The translations under genes were made by a program, and so were the position numbers. From Pelagibacteraceae bacterium (lineage in GTDB: Bacteria > Pseudomonadota > Alphaproteobacteria > HIMB59 > GCA-002718135), in contig PBDN01000005.1 in assembly GCA_002718135.1 (NCBI GenBank), positions 261 to 64,260 of the forward strand: DNA of 64,000 nucleotides, written 5' to 3'. Below the pieces are notes generated by a model. The model was not told the DNA's origin and searched no databases. It saw only the letters and a list, made by a program, of their open reading frames with translations. Of this stretch, positions 13,343 to 22,579 are shown piece by piece. How positions within the stretch are numbered: position 1 is the first letter of the stretch; each line of letters opens with the position of its first letter.

Positions 13343-14256
13343 TATTTTTCTGATCTCTCATTTTTAAATAATCTATATAAAAACCAAGCAATATAAATAT
13401 CCATAATTAAAAATAATATTGTAGCTATTGCAGCACCGTATCCCATTCTGTAATTAAATAAAGATTCTTGATACATTTTATATGCCAAAACTTCTGAACT
13501 ACCCCAAGGTCCACCAGCTGTCATTACTGCAATTAAATCAAAACTTCTAAGTGAGCCTACTATCGTTACTACAACAGCTATTAAAGTAGCTGGTTTTAAT
13601 TGTGGTAACACAACATGCCATAACATCGTAAAGCCTGAAGCACCATCAATTCTTCCAGCTTCAATCATTTCTCTATTAACGCCAGTTAGACCAGTAATAT
13701 ACAAAATCATAGTATAGGCAATTCCTGGAAAAAAAGATGCTACAATTATACCGTAAGTTGCTAAATTTTCATCTGCCAAAACAGGAATTGAGTCTAAACC
13801 AAAAAAACCTAATACTAACGTTAAAGCTCCATATTTTGGATTATAAAACCAAGTAAAAATTACACCTATTACAACAGCATTAATAACAAAAGGGAAATAA
13901 AATAGAGATTTTATATATCTCATACCTAATATTCTTTGATTAACAAATAAGGCCAACAGCAAACCAATTGGAATAGCAATTAGACTGAATAACAACCATC
14001 TAATATTATTAAATAAGGAAACATAAAACTCATCATCATCAGTAAATAAAGTAATATAATGTTCTAAACCAACCCATCTCCAATTAGGGTTACCATTACC
14101 TCTAATTCCACTTTTGTCCATTCCATTCCATTCATGGAAACTTACCCATATTGAATCAATAATTGGATATATTACATAAATTAAAAATACTAATATTGCT
14201 GGAGCTAAAAAAAGAAATGGTGCAATTTTTAATTGATTACGTTCCCAAAATGTCAT
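13342..14256 (-). CDS. Sugar ABC transporter permease, MalF type
   Basis: This is a 304-aa inner-membrane permease, the MalF-type partner in the CUT1 importer. The first membrane segment is at about residues 12-32 (APFLFLAPAILVFLIYVIYP), followed by the periplasmic SFHEWNG region and five further segments. The EAA loop is EAGRIDGASGFTMLWHVVLP. It is preceded by a GC-rich stem-loop (14279-14303) that separates it from the binding-protein gene and probably lowers its expression relative to that gene. Its stop overlaps the start of the second permease. Confidence 0.95.
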   Translation of the reverse strand: MTFWERNQLKIAPFLFLAPAILVFLIYVIYPIIDSIWVSFHEWNGMDKSGIRGNGNPNWRWVGLEHYITLFTDDDEFYVSLFNNIRWLLFSLIAIPIGLLLALFVNQRILGMRYIKSLFYFPFVINAVVIGVIFTWFYNPKYGALTLVLGFFGLDSIPVLADENLATYGIIVASFFPGIAYTMILYITGLTGVNREMIEAGRIDGASGFTMLWHVVLPQLKPATLIAVVVTIVGSLRSFDLIAVMTAGGPWGSSEVLAYKMYQESLFNYRMGYGAAIATILFLIMDIYIAWFLYRLFKNERSEK

Positions 14257-14278
14257 TATTTTTAATTACTATTTAAAA

Positions 14279-14303
14279 GAGGCGGAATAAAAAAATCCGC
14301 CTC
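14279..14303 (-). terminator. Intergenic stem-loop between binding-protein and permease genes (attenuator or mRNA-stabilising)
   Basis: A perfect 8-bp stem (GAGGCGGA/TCCGCCTC, 14279-14286 with 14296-14303) with a 9-base A/T loop lies 14 bases after the binding-protein stop, in a region otherwise nearly free of G and C. On the minus strand it is followed by TTTT, but not by a long T-run. Similar hairpins after binding-protein genes in ABC operons protect the upstream message and partly stop transcription, giving more binding protein than permease. That role is inferred here. Confidence 0.65.
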
Positions 14304-14316
14304 AGATTTAAAAAAA

Positions 14317-15537
14317 TTATAATGGACCGTGAATTCTTTCTCGTTCTTTTTCTAAACGAGCTCTTATTTTATCCTCACGATCAGGCTTAACCATAAACTC
14401 TTGGAAACCTTCCATAGCGGCTCCTGCCATATCTGGGTTAGCATCTCTATCCCAGAACTGAGCTATATCATCTGCAGCTGCGAGCATTTTAGCTCCCATT
14501 ACAGAAAATCTATTTGTAGGTTTGTCAGCATATTTATTTGGACTTAACATACCGCCCATTTTTGCCCAATTTGTAGCAGCCTCTTTATTAGACATAAATG
14601 CTAAGAATTTTTTAGCATCTTCTACATTTTTAGCACCACTTGGAATGTGCATTGTATCAGTAGGAGCATCCTCTGCAATTCCAACACCGTTATAAATTGT
14701 AGGGAATTGAAAGAAGTCCATCTTATCTACAACACCAGCACTCTCTAAAGTAGGAACATAGAAGTTTCCAATTAGGTACATAGCAGCTTCCCCATTAATC
14801 TGAGGTGCTTGTGCATCTTGCCAAGAAAATGAAGCATGATCTTCTAGAAAATATCCAGCATCAAGTAATTCTCTCCAATGATCAAATGTAGCATCTAATC
14901 TAGGATCTTCATAACTAACTTTACCAGCAGTTAAATCCATATGGAATTGATAACCATTGATTCTTAAATTAAGATAATCAAACCATCCACCAGCTGTCCA
15001 AAGAAACTTTGTTCCAATAGTTATTGGAGTAATGCCATTTTTTTTCAACATAGCACAAACCCACTTAAACTCTTCCCAATTTCTTGGTACATTTAAATCT
15101 AGATTATCAAATAGATCTTTACGGTAATAAACACCCCATTGATAATAACCCCAAGGAACACCATATTGTTTTCCATCTACCGTGAGTGATCCTTTGCTAG
15201 AAGCCATAGAGTCATTTAATCCAGCATCTGCCCAAACATCACTTACATCTTGAAATAAGCCTTGATCAACAAAAAATTTCATTCTGTTACCAGCAAACCA
15301 TATTGCAACATCAGGGGCTTCAGCTGTTAAAAAGTTTCTAATTGCTGTTTTATAAGCCTCATGTTCAAATTCATTTACGACTACTGTTACCTCAGGATGT
15401 GCAGCTCTAAATGCATCAACGTATGCATCAAAAGCAGCTTTAGAGGATTCCCCTGATTGGTTAGAATTAACAACCAATGTACCAGCAGAAACAACAGTTG
15501 AGGTAAACAAAATTATTAAAGTTAGTAGTTTTTTCAT
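14317..15537 (-). CDS. Extracellular sugar-binding protein of a CUT1 ABC transporter
   Basis: This 406-aa periplasmic solute-binding protein (family 1, MalE/ThuE-like) is the first gene of the carbohydrate operon. The signal peptide covers about residues 1-18 (MKKLLTLIILFTSTVVSA). The mature part begins GTLVVNSNQSG and shows the usual features of sugar binders: AFRAAHPEVTVVVNEFEHEAY, APDVAIWFAG, GVPWGYYQWGVYYRKDLF and GEAAMYLIGNF. The rows of aromatic residues suggest a di- or oligosaccharide ligand, which cannot be named. The start has an unusually strong AGGAGG ribosome-binding site for this genome, consistent with high expression. Confidence 0.94.
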   Translation of the reverse strand: MKKLLTLIILFTSTVVSAGTLVVNSNQSGESSKAAFDAYVDAFRAAHPEVTVVVNEFEHEAYKTAIRNFLTAEAPDVAIWFAGNRMKFFVDQGLFQDVSDVWADAGLNDSMASSKGSLTVDGKQYGVPWGYYQWGVYYRKDLFDNLDLNVPRNWEEFKWVCAMLKKNGITPITIGTKFLWTAGGWFDYLNLRINGYQFHMDLTAGKVSYEDPRLDATFDHWRELLDAGYFLEDHASFSWQDAQAPQINGEAAMYLIGNFYVPTLESAGVVDKMDFFQFPTIYNGVGIAEDAPTDTMHIPSGAKNVEDAKKFLAFMSNKEAATNWAKMGGMLSPNKYADKPTNRFSVMGAKMLAAADDIAQFWDRDANPDMAGAAMEGFQEFMVKPDREDKIRARLEKERERIHGPL

Positions 15538-15540
15538 TTT

Positions 15541-15547
15541 TCCTCCT
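15541..15547 (-). promoter_or_regulatory. Strong Shine-Dalgarno site of the sugar-binding protein gene
   Basis: The minus strand reads AGGAGGA four bases before the ATG region at 15537. It is a full match to the anti-Shine-Dalgarno sequence. Several other genes in the window that I checked (carA, greA, secA, aroK) have no such element, so this one marks a highly translated gene and fixes the start. Confidence 0.75.
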
Positions 15548-15553
15548 AATAAA

Positions 15554-15583
15554 ATTGTAATTTATTTCTAACATATCAATCAA
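15554..15583 (-). promoter_or_regulatory. Candidate sigma-70 promoter of the carbohydrate operon
   Basis: On the minus strand TTGATT (15583-15578) and TACAAT (15559-15554) are separated by 18 bases. They match the -35 and -10 consensus at 4 and 5 of 6 positions. Transcription would begin about 7 bases later, just at the Shine-Dalgarno sequence, giving a leader of about 10 bases. The call rests on sequence match alone in an AT-rich spacer. Confidence 0.4.
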
Positions 15584-15631
15584 CATTTAAAACAGCTAAT
15601 TTAGTAATAATATTAAAAGAAATGGAAAATG

Positions 15632-15708
15632 TGGTGGGCCCTCGAGGACTTGAACCTCGGACCACTCCGTTATGAGCGGAGCGCTCTAACCAACTGAGCT
15701 AAGGGCCC
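15632..15708 (-). tRNA. ileX: tRNA-Ile(CAU), lysidine-dependent isoleucine tRNA
   Basis: A complete 77-nt cloverleaf is encoded, including the 3' CCA. The acceptor stem is GGGCCCT/AGGGCCC, the anticodon stem CTCCG/CGGAG encloses loop CTCATAA (anticodon CAT), and the T arm is CGAGG-TTCAAGT-CCTCG. A CAU anticodon could mean methionine, but the body (GGGCCCTTAGCTCAG, variable loop TGGTC) follows bacterial tRNA-Ile2, in which TilS converts C34 to lysidine so that AUA is read. It lies upstream of the sugar operon on the same strand with no visible terminator between them. Confidence 0.9.
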
Positions 15709-15805
15709 TATAATATAAAACTATATAGAATATATTATAAAAAATTAAGTTTTATTATTATAAGATTTATATATTTTTTTAATATTAATTAATATAAAAT
15801 AAATA

Positions 15806-17161
15806 ATGCCTAAACTTACAATCATTGGTGCTGGCAGTACAGTCTTTACAAAAAATATTGTAGTTGATTTACTTACAATAGATAAATTTGAATCAATTGA
15901 AATTTCTTTAATGGATATTGATGTAAAGAGATTAGATAAAACGTATGAATTATTAAAAATAATTTTCAAAAAATTTAATTTAAAACCTAGAATCTCAAAA
16001 TTTACTAATAGAAAAGAAGCATTACAAAATGCAGATTTTGTTCAAACTACTATTCAAGTAGGGGGTTATAAACCAGCAACCATTATTGATTTTGAAATTC
16101 CAAAAAAATATGGACTGCAACAAACTATTGCTGACACTTTAGGAATAGGAGGTATTATGAGAGGCCTAAGAACCATACCAGTGCTGTTGGATATCGCAAA
16201 AGATATAAGTGAGGTTTGCCCAACTGCTTTATGGATGCAATATGTGAATCCTATGTCTGCAAACATGATAGCTATAAATAAAGTATATCCTGAGATAAAA
16301 TCAATTGGATTATGTCATTCTGTTCAAGGAACAATCCAAATGTTAGCTAATGACTTGAATGAAAGTATTGAAGATATTGATTATTTATGTGCAGGAATTA
16401 ATCATATGTCTTTTTATCAAAAAATTACTAAAAAAAGTACTGGTGAAGATCTTTACCCAAAACTTAAGATATTGGCAGAAAAAATAATAAATGATGAACA
16501 AATGTCAACTAGAACAATGAAAAAAGAATATTTCACTGATAAAAAATTACATGAAAAAATACGTTATGAAATATTAAAAAGATTTGGCTATTTTGTAACA
16601 GAATCTAGTGAGCATTTTGCTGAATATGTCCCTTGGTTTATTAAAAAAAATAGAAATGATTTAATTGAAAAATATAAAATTCCGATAGGAGAATATTTAG
16701 ATAGATGTAAATTATATATTGATATGTGGGATAAATTAAATATTGATATTTCTCCATTATCAAATCAAGTTTTCAAAAGAAGTAATGAATATGCTTCATA
16801 TATTTTAGAAGCTGTTATAAAAAATAGAGAAACAACAGTTTATGGCAATGTAATAAACAATGGTTTAATTGAAAATTTACCAAGTAATTGCTGTGTTGAA
16901 GTACCATGTATAGTAAATGAAAAAGGATTTCAGCCAAATAAAATTGGTGCTTTACCTGAGCATTTAGCATGTCTAATGAGAACTAATATTAATGTACATT
17001 TACTTACAGCTGAAGCTGCAATAACTAAAAAGAAAGAAAAAATATATCATGCAGCTATGTTAGACCCTTTAACATCTTCAAATCTGTCAATTGACGAAAT
17101 TTATAAAATGACTGATGAAATGATAGATGCCCATGGAAGTTATCTTCCTAATTATAATTAA
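15806..17161 (+). CDS. GH4 family glycosidase (alpha-galactosidase/alpha-glucosidase, MelA-like)
   Basis: This 451-aa glycoside hydrolase family 4 enzyme needs NAD+ and a divalent metal. It breaks glycosidic bonds by a redox-elimination mechanism that goes through a 3-keto sugar. The Rossmann start is LTIIGAGSTVFT. Metal-site residues C170 (GLCHSVQGT) and H200 (AGINHMSF) and the VNPM motif (N149) are present. The non-phosphorylated GLCHSVQ-type site fits the alpha-galactosidase/alpha-glucosidase branch rather than the 6-phospho-glycosidases. No signal peptide is seen, so it should act on imported sugar in the cytoplasm. It is transcribed away from the sugar operon and ends 8 bases from the convergent MBL gene. 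Confidence 0.92.
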   Translation: MPKLTIIGAGSTVFTKNIVVDLLTIDKFESIEISLMDIDVKRLDKTYELLKIIFKKFNLKPRISKFTNRKEALQNADFVQTTIQVGGYKPATIIDFEIPKKYGLQQTIADTLGIGGIMRGLRTIPVLLDIAKDISEVCPTALWMQYVNPMSANMIAINKVYPEIKSIGLCHSVQGTIQMLANDLNESIEDIDYLCAGINHMSFYQKITKKSTGEDLYPKLKILAEKIINDEQMSTRTMKKEYFTDKKLHEKIRYEILKRFGYFVTESSEHFAEYVPWFIKKNRNDLIEKYKIPIGEYLDRCKLYIDMWDKLNIDISPLSNQVFKRSNEYASYILEAVIKNRETTVYGNVINNGLIENLPSNCCVEVPCIVNEKGFQPNKIGALPEHLACLMRTNINVHLLTAEAAITKKKEKIYHAAMLDPLTSSNLSIDEIYKMTDEMIDAHGSYLPNYN

Positions 17162-17169
17162 TTGCAAAA

Positions 17170-17997
17170 TTATATTTTTATCTTTAACAAATCTTTACCT
17201 ATAATAGGGTTTTTTCCAAAATCTGACTTAACAACTTTTTTTAATTTATTTTCATTAAACTGTGTAGGAACAAGATGGGTAAGAACAAGCTTTTTACATC
17301 TAGATATTTTAGCTATTTTTCCAACTAAAGTAGAAGGAGTATGGTATTCTCTTACATTATGTAATGTTTTAGAGGTGCGCATTTTATTTGTATTAATGAT
17401 TTCACCATCAATAAAAACTTCATGCAAAAGAACATCAGCCAACTGAGCAAATTTCATAATATTTTCACATGGTTTTGTATCACCACTAATTGTTAATTTT
17501 TTATTTTTGTAAAGGAAGTTAAAACCATACGCATATTTTACTGGTTTATGATCAACTTCAAAATATTTTATAACAATATCTTTAATTTTTATTAATCCTT
17601 CTGAATTAAATTCATTAACATAAATATCAAAAGCTTTTAGTGAAGAACGTGATTCATATTTAATTCTTTGTTCTCTTTCTTCTTTCCATGCGTTCATTAT
17701 TTTTTTAACAAATTTTTTTGTTCCTTTAGGTCCATAAACTTTCCAAGGCTTGATTCTATATGAGTGCCATGATGATATTATTAATTGATACAAGTCTACT
17801 ACGTGATCAGAATGCAGATGAGTTAATAAAAGTGCGTCTATATCAGCTGTTGAAACATTTATTTGATTTAATCTTTGAGTAACACCTGATCCGCAATCAA
17901 CTAATATGTTACTTTTATTTGTTGAAATTAAGTTAGATGGTCCAAATCTTTTAAAATCAACTTTTGGACAGCCTGTACCCAGGAGTGTGAGCTCCAT
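17170..17997 (-). CDS. MBL-fold metallohydrolase (RNase Z-like)
   Basis: This 275-aa metallo-beta-lactamase fold protein has the zinc motif HLHSDH at residues 60-65. Other family features are LTLLGTGCP at the N-terminus, ILVDCGSG, SGDTKPCENI for the later metal site and LTHLVP near the C-terminus. It resembles RNase Z/ElaC-type hydrolases but lacks an obvious long exosite arm for tRNA, so it may be another phosphodiesterase or arylsulfatase-like enzyme. Its start shares one base with the rpoD stop (TAATG), so it is coupled to rpoD. The substrate is uncertain. Confidence 0.85.
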   Translation of the reverse strand: MELTLLGTGCPKVDFKRFGPSNLISTNKSNILVDCGSGVTQRLNQINVSTADIDALLLTHLHSDHVVDLYQLIISSWHSYRIKPWKVYGPKGTKKFVKKIMNAWKEEREQRIKYESRSSLKAFDIYVNEFNSEGLIKIKDIVIKYFEVDHKPVKYAYGFNFLYKNKKLTISGDTKPCENIMKFAQLADVLLHEVFIDGEIINTNKMRTSKTLHNVREYHTPSTLVGKIAKISRCKKLVLTHLVPTQFNENKLKKVVKSDFGKNPIIGKDLLKIKI

Positions 17998-20243
17998 TAT
18001 TCATCCAAAAATGTTTTTAGTTTTCTGGCTCTAGTTGGGTGCTTTAATTTTCTTAGGGCTTTTGCCTCAATTTGTCTAATTCTTTCTCTTGTTACACTAA
18101 ACTGTTGACCAACTTCTTCTAAAGTATGGTCACTATTCATTCCAATGCCAAAACGCATTCTAAGAACTCTTTCTTCCCTTGGAGTCAAAGAAGATAATAT
18201 TCTCGTAGTAGTATCTCTTAATGAACTTTTTACAGCGGCTTCAATTGGAATCAATGCATTTTTATCTTCAATAAAATCTCCTAAAGAGCTGTCTTCCTCA
18301 TCACCAACTGGAGTTTCAAGACTTATAGGCTCTTTAGCAATTTTTAAAACTTTTTTTACTTTGTCTAAAGGCATATGTAACCTATCAGCAAGTTCATTTG
18401 GTGTAGGTTCTCTACCTATTTCAGCCATTATTTGGCGAGTTGTTCTTACTATTTTATTAATTGTCTCAATCATATGAACAGGTATACGTATAGTACGTGC
18501 TTGGTCTGCAATTGATCTAGTTATAGCTTGTCTTATCCACCATGTGGCATAAGTTGAAAATTTATAACCTCTTCTATATTCAAATTTATCAACTGCTTTC
18601 ATTAAACCTATATTACCCTCCTGAATCAAATCAAGAAATTGTAAACCTCTATTTGTATATTTTTTTGCTATTGATATGACTAATCTTAAATTAGATTCAA
18701 TCATTTCTTTCTTCGCTCTATTTGCCGATCTTTCTCCCTGTTGTACTGTACTTACAATCCTCCTAAATTCAGGTAAAGGAACTTCAGAAGCTTGTTGAAT
18801 TTCTTTTATTTCATCTATTAGTTTATTAATCTCTAAATGATTACTGTTAATAAATTTTTCCCAATTCTTATCTTTTAAAGAAAGTAACAGTTGTATCCAA
18901 TTTTTTTCAAAATTAAAACTTAGATATTGTTCTATAAACGAACTTCTTTTCACGCCTGATTTTACAGCCATTCTTAACATTCTACCTTCTCTAACTAATA
19001 ATTTTTTATTTAGTTCATACAAAGACTCCATTAAAGCTTCTATTGTATTAGAATTAAAATGAACTGCTTTCATAGCAACAACCATATCTTTTTGAACTTT
19101 TTTATATTTTCTTTCTAAGTTAGTATAAGTTGACTCATTTTTTTTATTACCTAGCATTAATTCTTGACTATGTTTTTGCAGTTTTTTAAAAAGTTTTGTT
19201 ATTTCATCAAAATCACTAAGAACTTTTGGCTTAAGTTTTTCTTCCATTGCAGCTAAAGAAACATTTAAACCATCTTCTTCCTCTTCTTCCTGATCAGAAG
19301 ATACACCATTATTATCACCCTCTAATTTGTCTTTTTTTTCTTTGGTTTTTTTATCTTCTGACTTTTTTTCTTTTTTTTCATTAGATCCCTCAATTAATTT
19401 CAATGTATCATCAATTTTTGCATCACCTATATCAGACATGTCATATGTAGCCTCTAAGTCGACTATATCTCTCAAAAGCATTGTTCCATCTTTAATTGAC
19501 TCTTTCCAATTAATAATTGATCTAATAGTCATAGGACTCTCACAAATTGCACCAATCATCTTTTCTCTTCCAGCTTCTATTCTTTTTGCAATAGCTATTT
19601 CTCCCTCTCTACTTAAAAGCTCAACTGCCCCCATATCTCTTAAATATAGTCTTACCGGATCATCAGTTTTTCCTGTTTGTTTTTTTTCTTGATCAGCTGA
19701 ATCACCGTCAGTTTTATTTTTTTCAGCTTTTGCGGCTTTTATTAAATCTGCAGCTTCTTGCTCAGATACAATTGTAATTTTATTTGTTTTTAAATAATTT
19801 AAAACCTTAGATACATTTTCAGGAATTCTAAACTTTTTAGGTACAGCTTTTTCAATAATCTTCAAAGTATAAATACCATCTACTTTATGCTTATTAAGTA
19901 ATTTAGTAATTACATCTTTTATATGATCATCAAAATTTATCGCTTTTTTAATCTTAACTATAGAATTAGTTTTTACTTTTTTATTATTTTTCTTTTTAGA
20001 TTTAGAAACATTTTTTTCTTTTTTTATAACTAAAGATTTTTTAATTTTTGATAGTTGAGTTTTTTTCTTATTTATATTCTTACTTTTAATATTTGATTTT
20101 TTTGTCTTAATTGATTTAGTTGATTTTTTTGTACTTTTTTTTATTTTAGTATTTTTTTTCTTAATTATTTTCTTTTTTTTATCTTTTTTTATGACTTTTT
20201 TCTTTAATTTCTTTTTGTTTGTATTTTTTTTCTTTTTAGCCAT
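17997..20243 (-). CDS. rpoD: RNA polymerase primary sigma factor RpoD (sigma-70)
   Basis: This 748-aa protein is the housekeeping sigma factor. Region 1.2 begins at [16 protein letters not shown]. Region 2 shows [34 protein letters not shown] and [10 protein letters not shown], region 3 follows, and region 4 ends with [27 protein letters not shown]. The first 100 residues are extraordinarily basic, with 49 lysines, and lead into the region 1.1-like domain. A charged low-complexity insert (about 295-330) sits in the non-conserved region. Two bases follow the rpoD-coupled dnaG stop, so dnaG, rpoD and the MBL gene form one unit. Confidence 0.97.
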   Translation of the reverse strand: MAKKKKNTNKKKLKKKVIKKDKKKKIIKKKNTKIKKSTKKSTKSIKTKKSNIKSKNINKKKTQLSKIKKSLVIKKEKNVSKSKKKNNKKVKTNSIVKIKKAINFDDHIKDVITKLLNKHKVDGIYTLKIIEKAVPKKFRIPENVSKVLNYLKTNKITIVSEQEAADLIKAAKAEKNKTDGDSADQEKKQTGKTDDPVRLYLRDMGAVELLSREGEIAIAKRIEAGREKMIGAICESPMTIRSIINWKESIKDGTMLLRDIVDLEATYDMSDIGDAKIDDTLKLIEGSNEKKEKKSEDKKTKEKKDKLEGDNNGVSSDQEEEEEDGLNVSLAAMEEKLKPKVLSDFDEITKLFKKLQKHSQELMLGNKKNESTYTNLERKYKKVQKDMVVAMKAVHFNSNTIEALMESLYELNKKLLVREGRMLRMAVKSGVKRSSFIEQYLSFNFEKNWIQLLLSLKDKNWEKFINSNHLEINKLIDEIKEIQQASEVPLPEFRRIVSTVQQGERSANRAKKEMIESNLRLVISIAKKYTNRGLQFLDLIQEGNIGLMKAVDKFEYRRGYKFSTYATWWIRQAITRSIADQARTIRIPVHMIETINKIVRTTRQIMAEIGREPTPNELADRLHMPLDKVKKVLKIAKEPISLETPVGDEEDSSLGDFIEDKNALIPIEAAVKSSLRDTTTRILSSLTPREERVLRMRFGIGMNSDHTLEEVGQQFSVTRERIRQIEAKALRKLKHPTRARKLKTFLDE

Positions 20244-20244
20244 A

Positions 20245-21990
20245 TTATTCTTTATTTAAATTACTATGCATTTCTTGACTGATTTTCAATAATTCTTCCC
20301 AGCTCAAAGAACTAGAGTTATTATCAAATTCATCTAGGCTTTTATTTATTTTTTGCAAATTTGAAAGTCTTCTATTTAAGTTTTTTATTGATTCTTTAAC
20401 CTCAATATATGTTTTTTGTGAGTTAAATTTAATATTTGCATAAGGAAACAGTTGAAAAATTGACTTTTCTTGTGTTTTTTTTAAAATATGTGAATAATCT
20501 TTAAAGTCTGCATTTATAAATAAATCTCTATAATTTGATTTTAAATTTTCTTCCAATTTAAGAAGTTTTACTAATTTAATTTGCTCACTATTTAAAAGCA
20601 TTGAACTTTCAAGAAGATTTAAAATTTCTAGTCTAATACTAACATGATTTAATAATGCAGAAAAAAATGACAGAATTTGTTTTTCATTCAGTTGATTCAG
20701 AGATAACAAATTATTTGATTTAACAACTGATGATTTTTTTTCTCTTAAACTGTTGAAAAATAAATTTTTAAATTCATTTTTATAAAAATATTTTACTTTC
20801 TTATCTTTTATAGTGATAATTAAGTCATCTAAATATTTATCAAAAATAATTTTATTATCAGCATTATTTAGATCAACAGTTTCAATTGATTCATTAAAAA
20901 TAAAATTAATTAATGGAATAGGTTTTTTTAATGTTTGTTTTAAATCATTAAATGAATATTTTTTTAAATAACTGTCTGGATCCATTTGTTCAGGCAGTTT
21001 AATAAATTGCATGAATTTTTTTGAGTTCAAATGCTGCAACGTCATCAAGGCCACTTTATAGGATGCTCTTTTTCCTGCGGCATCTCCATCAAACATTATA
21101 GTAGGTTTATCAACATATCTCCATGAAAGTTTAAGTTGATCTTCTGTAAAGGAAGTTCCTAAAGGAGCAACGACACTTTTGATATTGTTTTGATAAAGAG
21201 ATATAACATCCATATACCCCTCACAAATTAAAATATTATTTTTCTGTCTTGCAAAATCTTTAGCTAAATTTAAATTATAAAGCATACTTCTTTTAATGAA
21301 AAAATTACTTTCAGGAGAATTAATGTATTTAGGATTTGAATTATCAAGAACTCTTCCTCCAAATCCTACTACTTTACCCTGTAAATTTATTATAGGGAAC
21401 ATTAATCTTTTATAAAAAAAATCTTTGTAATTGTTATTTTTATCTTTTTTTACTAAATTGCTTTTTAATATTTCATCATTCTCAAAAGAAAATTTTTTTA
21501 GATAATTGTATAGTGAATTTTTGCTATTATATGAATAGCCGAGTCTAAATTTTTTAATAGTTTGATGTGTAATTGAACGTTTATCTAGATACGCTAGACA
21601 CTCCTTTCCCTCTTTATGTAAATTGTCTTCAAACCATTGAGTTGATATTTCTAAAATTTTTAAAATATTATTATTTTTCTTGTTAAAATTACTTTTTTCT
21701 AAATTTATTTTTACACCAACTCTTTCAGCAAGTTCTTTTACTGCATCTAAAAAAGTATAATTAAATAGGTCTTGATAAATGGTAAAAATATCTCCTTTTG
21801 CACCACATCCAAAACAATAAAATGTACCTAAATCATCATTTATTTTGCATGAGGGAGTTTTCTCATTATGAAATGGACAACAACACCATAGATCTTTTCC
21901 CTTTTTTATAAGTTTTGTTTTTTTTTCTATTTCTGTTGATATTTGAATCTTTGATTTAATATTATCTAAATCAATTTTATTAAACGCCAT
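20245..21990 (-). CDS. dnaG: DNA primase DnaG
   Basis: This 581-aa primase makes RNA primers for DNA replication. The CHC2 zinc finger is formed by C38, H41, C59 and C62 (CPFH...CFGC). The TOPRIM domain shows [11 protein letters not shown] and [10 protein letters not shown], and the RNA-polymerase domain motif VGFGGRVL precedes it. The C-terminal helicase-binding region is short and diverged, as in other AT-rich alphaproteobacteria. Its start shares one base with the yqeY stop (TAATG), and rpoD follows two bases downstream. This is the macromolecular-synthesis arrangement in which yqeY takes the place of rpsU. Confidence 0.96.
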   Translation of the reverse strand: MAFNKIDLDNIKSKIQISTEIEKKTKLIKKGKDLWCCCPFHNEKTPSCKINDDLGTFYCFGCGAKGDIFTIYQDLFNYTFLDAVKELAERVGVKINLEKSNFNKKNNNILKILEISTQWFEDNLHKEGKECLAYLDKRSITHQTIKKFRLGYSYNSKNSLYNYLKKFSFENDEILKSNLVKKDKNNNYKDFFYKRLMFPIINLQGKVVGFGGRVLDNSNPKYINSPESNFFIKRSMLYNLNLAKDFARQKNNILICEGYMDVISLYQNNIKSVVAPLGTSFTEDQLKLSWRYVDKPTIMFDGDAAGKRASYKVALMTLQHLNSKKFMQFIKLPEQMDPDSYLKKYSFNDLKQTLKKPIPLINFIFNESIETVDLNNADNKIIFDKYLDDLIITIKDKKVKYFYKNEFKNLFFNSLREKKSSVVKSNNLLSLNQLNEKQILSFFSALLNHVSIRLEILNLLESSMLLNSEQIKLVKLLKLEENLKSNYRDLFINADFKDYSHILKKTQEKSIFQLFPYANIKFNSQKTYIEVKESIKNLNRRLSNLQKINKSLDEFDNNSSSLSWEELLKISQEMHSNLNKE

Positions 21991-22451
21991 TAATTTTCAA
22001 ACTTAGATTTAGCAATTTTGCCAACTAGTCCCATGTCCACCTCTCCTGCATAATTTTTTTTTATTAGTCCCATTAGTTTTCCCATTTCTTTAATGCTTTC
22101 AAGCTTATGTTTTTTTATTAAATCATTAACAATATTTTCCGTTTCTTCTATACTTTTTTGTTTTGGTAAATATTTACCTATTATGTCTATTTCATTTTGT
22201 TCCCTTTCAATCAAATCTTCCCTATTCGCTTTTTGAAATTGCTCAATTGAATCTTTTCTTTGTTTTATTAAATTTAATAGTAATGTAAGTATTTCTGTAT
22301 CTTTAATAACTTCATTGTTTGATGCTGACCTTGAAGATATATCTTTATCTTTTATTGCACTCTTGATTAATCGTAATGTATTAGTTTTATCCTGTTCTTT
22401 ATTTTTAATTGACTGCTTATAATCATTGTCTATTAATTCTCTTAAACTCAT
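21990..22451 (-). CDS. yqeY: GatB/YqeY domain protein
   Basis: This 153-aa protein of the YqeY family resembles the tail domain of the GatB amidotransferase subunit. Helical N-terminal residues (SLRELIDNDYKQSIKNKEQDKTN in part) and the C-terminal MGKLMGLIKKNYAGEVDMGLVGKIAK segment are the family hallmarks. The latter matches the tRNA-binding tail. Its role is not settled. The gene regularly lies upstream of dnaG-rpoD, as here. The start at 22451 is supported by AAGGTGG in the upstream region on the minus strand. Confidence 0.92.
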   Translation of the reverse strand: MSLRELIDNDYKQSIKNKEQDKTNTLRLIKSAIKDKDISSRSASNNEVIKDTEILTLLLNLIKQRKDSIEQFQKANREDLIEREQNEIDIIGKYLPKQKSIEETENIVNDLIKKHKLESIKEMGKLMGLIKKNYAGEVDMGLVGKIAKSKFEN

Positions 22452-22529
22452 AAACCCCCACCTTATTAGAATCGATAAATATTTATTTTAGTTATTAATA
22501 TAACTGTTATGACTAAATTCAACTAATCC

Positions 22530-22558
22530 TTGACTAAAGTTTTCAAAATGCCTAGTAA
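22530..22558 (+). promoter_or_regulatory. Weak candidate promoter for carAB
   Basis: TTGACT (22530-22535) is followed after 17 bases by TAGTAA (22553-22558), 21 bases before the carA start at 22580. The -35 matches 5 of 6 consensus positions and the -10 only 3. The position between divergent yqeY and carA is right for a promoter, but the match is modest. Confidence 0.3.
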
Positions 22559-22579
22559 TCCATCATTTCTTAAGAAATA

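Noticed and set aside
15632..15708. Calling the CAT-anticodon tRNA a methionine tRNA
   Set aside because: Body sequence and variable loop follow tRNA-Ile2 rather than elongator or initiator tRNA-Met.
7408..17161. Sugar locus as a recent mobile island
   Set aside because: No integrase, transposase, target repeats or tRNA fragment copy; its ends overlap or nearly touch core genes.
17162..17446. 94-codon open frame on plus beside the GH4 gene
   Set aside because: It is the opposite strand of the MBL hydrolase gene, which has a clear zinc motif.
19327..19692. 121-codon open frame on plus inside rpoD
   Set aside because: Antisense to the charged, low-complexity part of rpoD, whose A-rich codons give open frames on the other strand.
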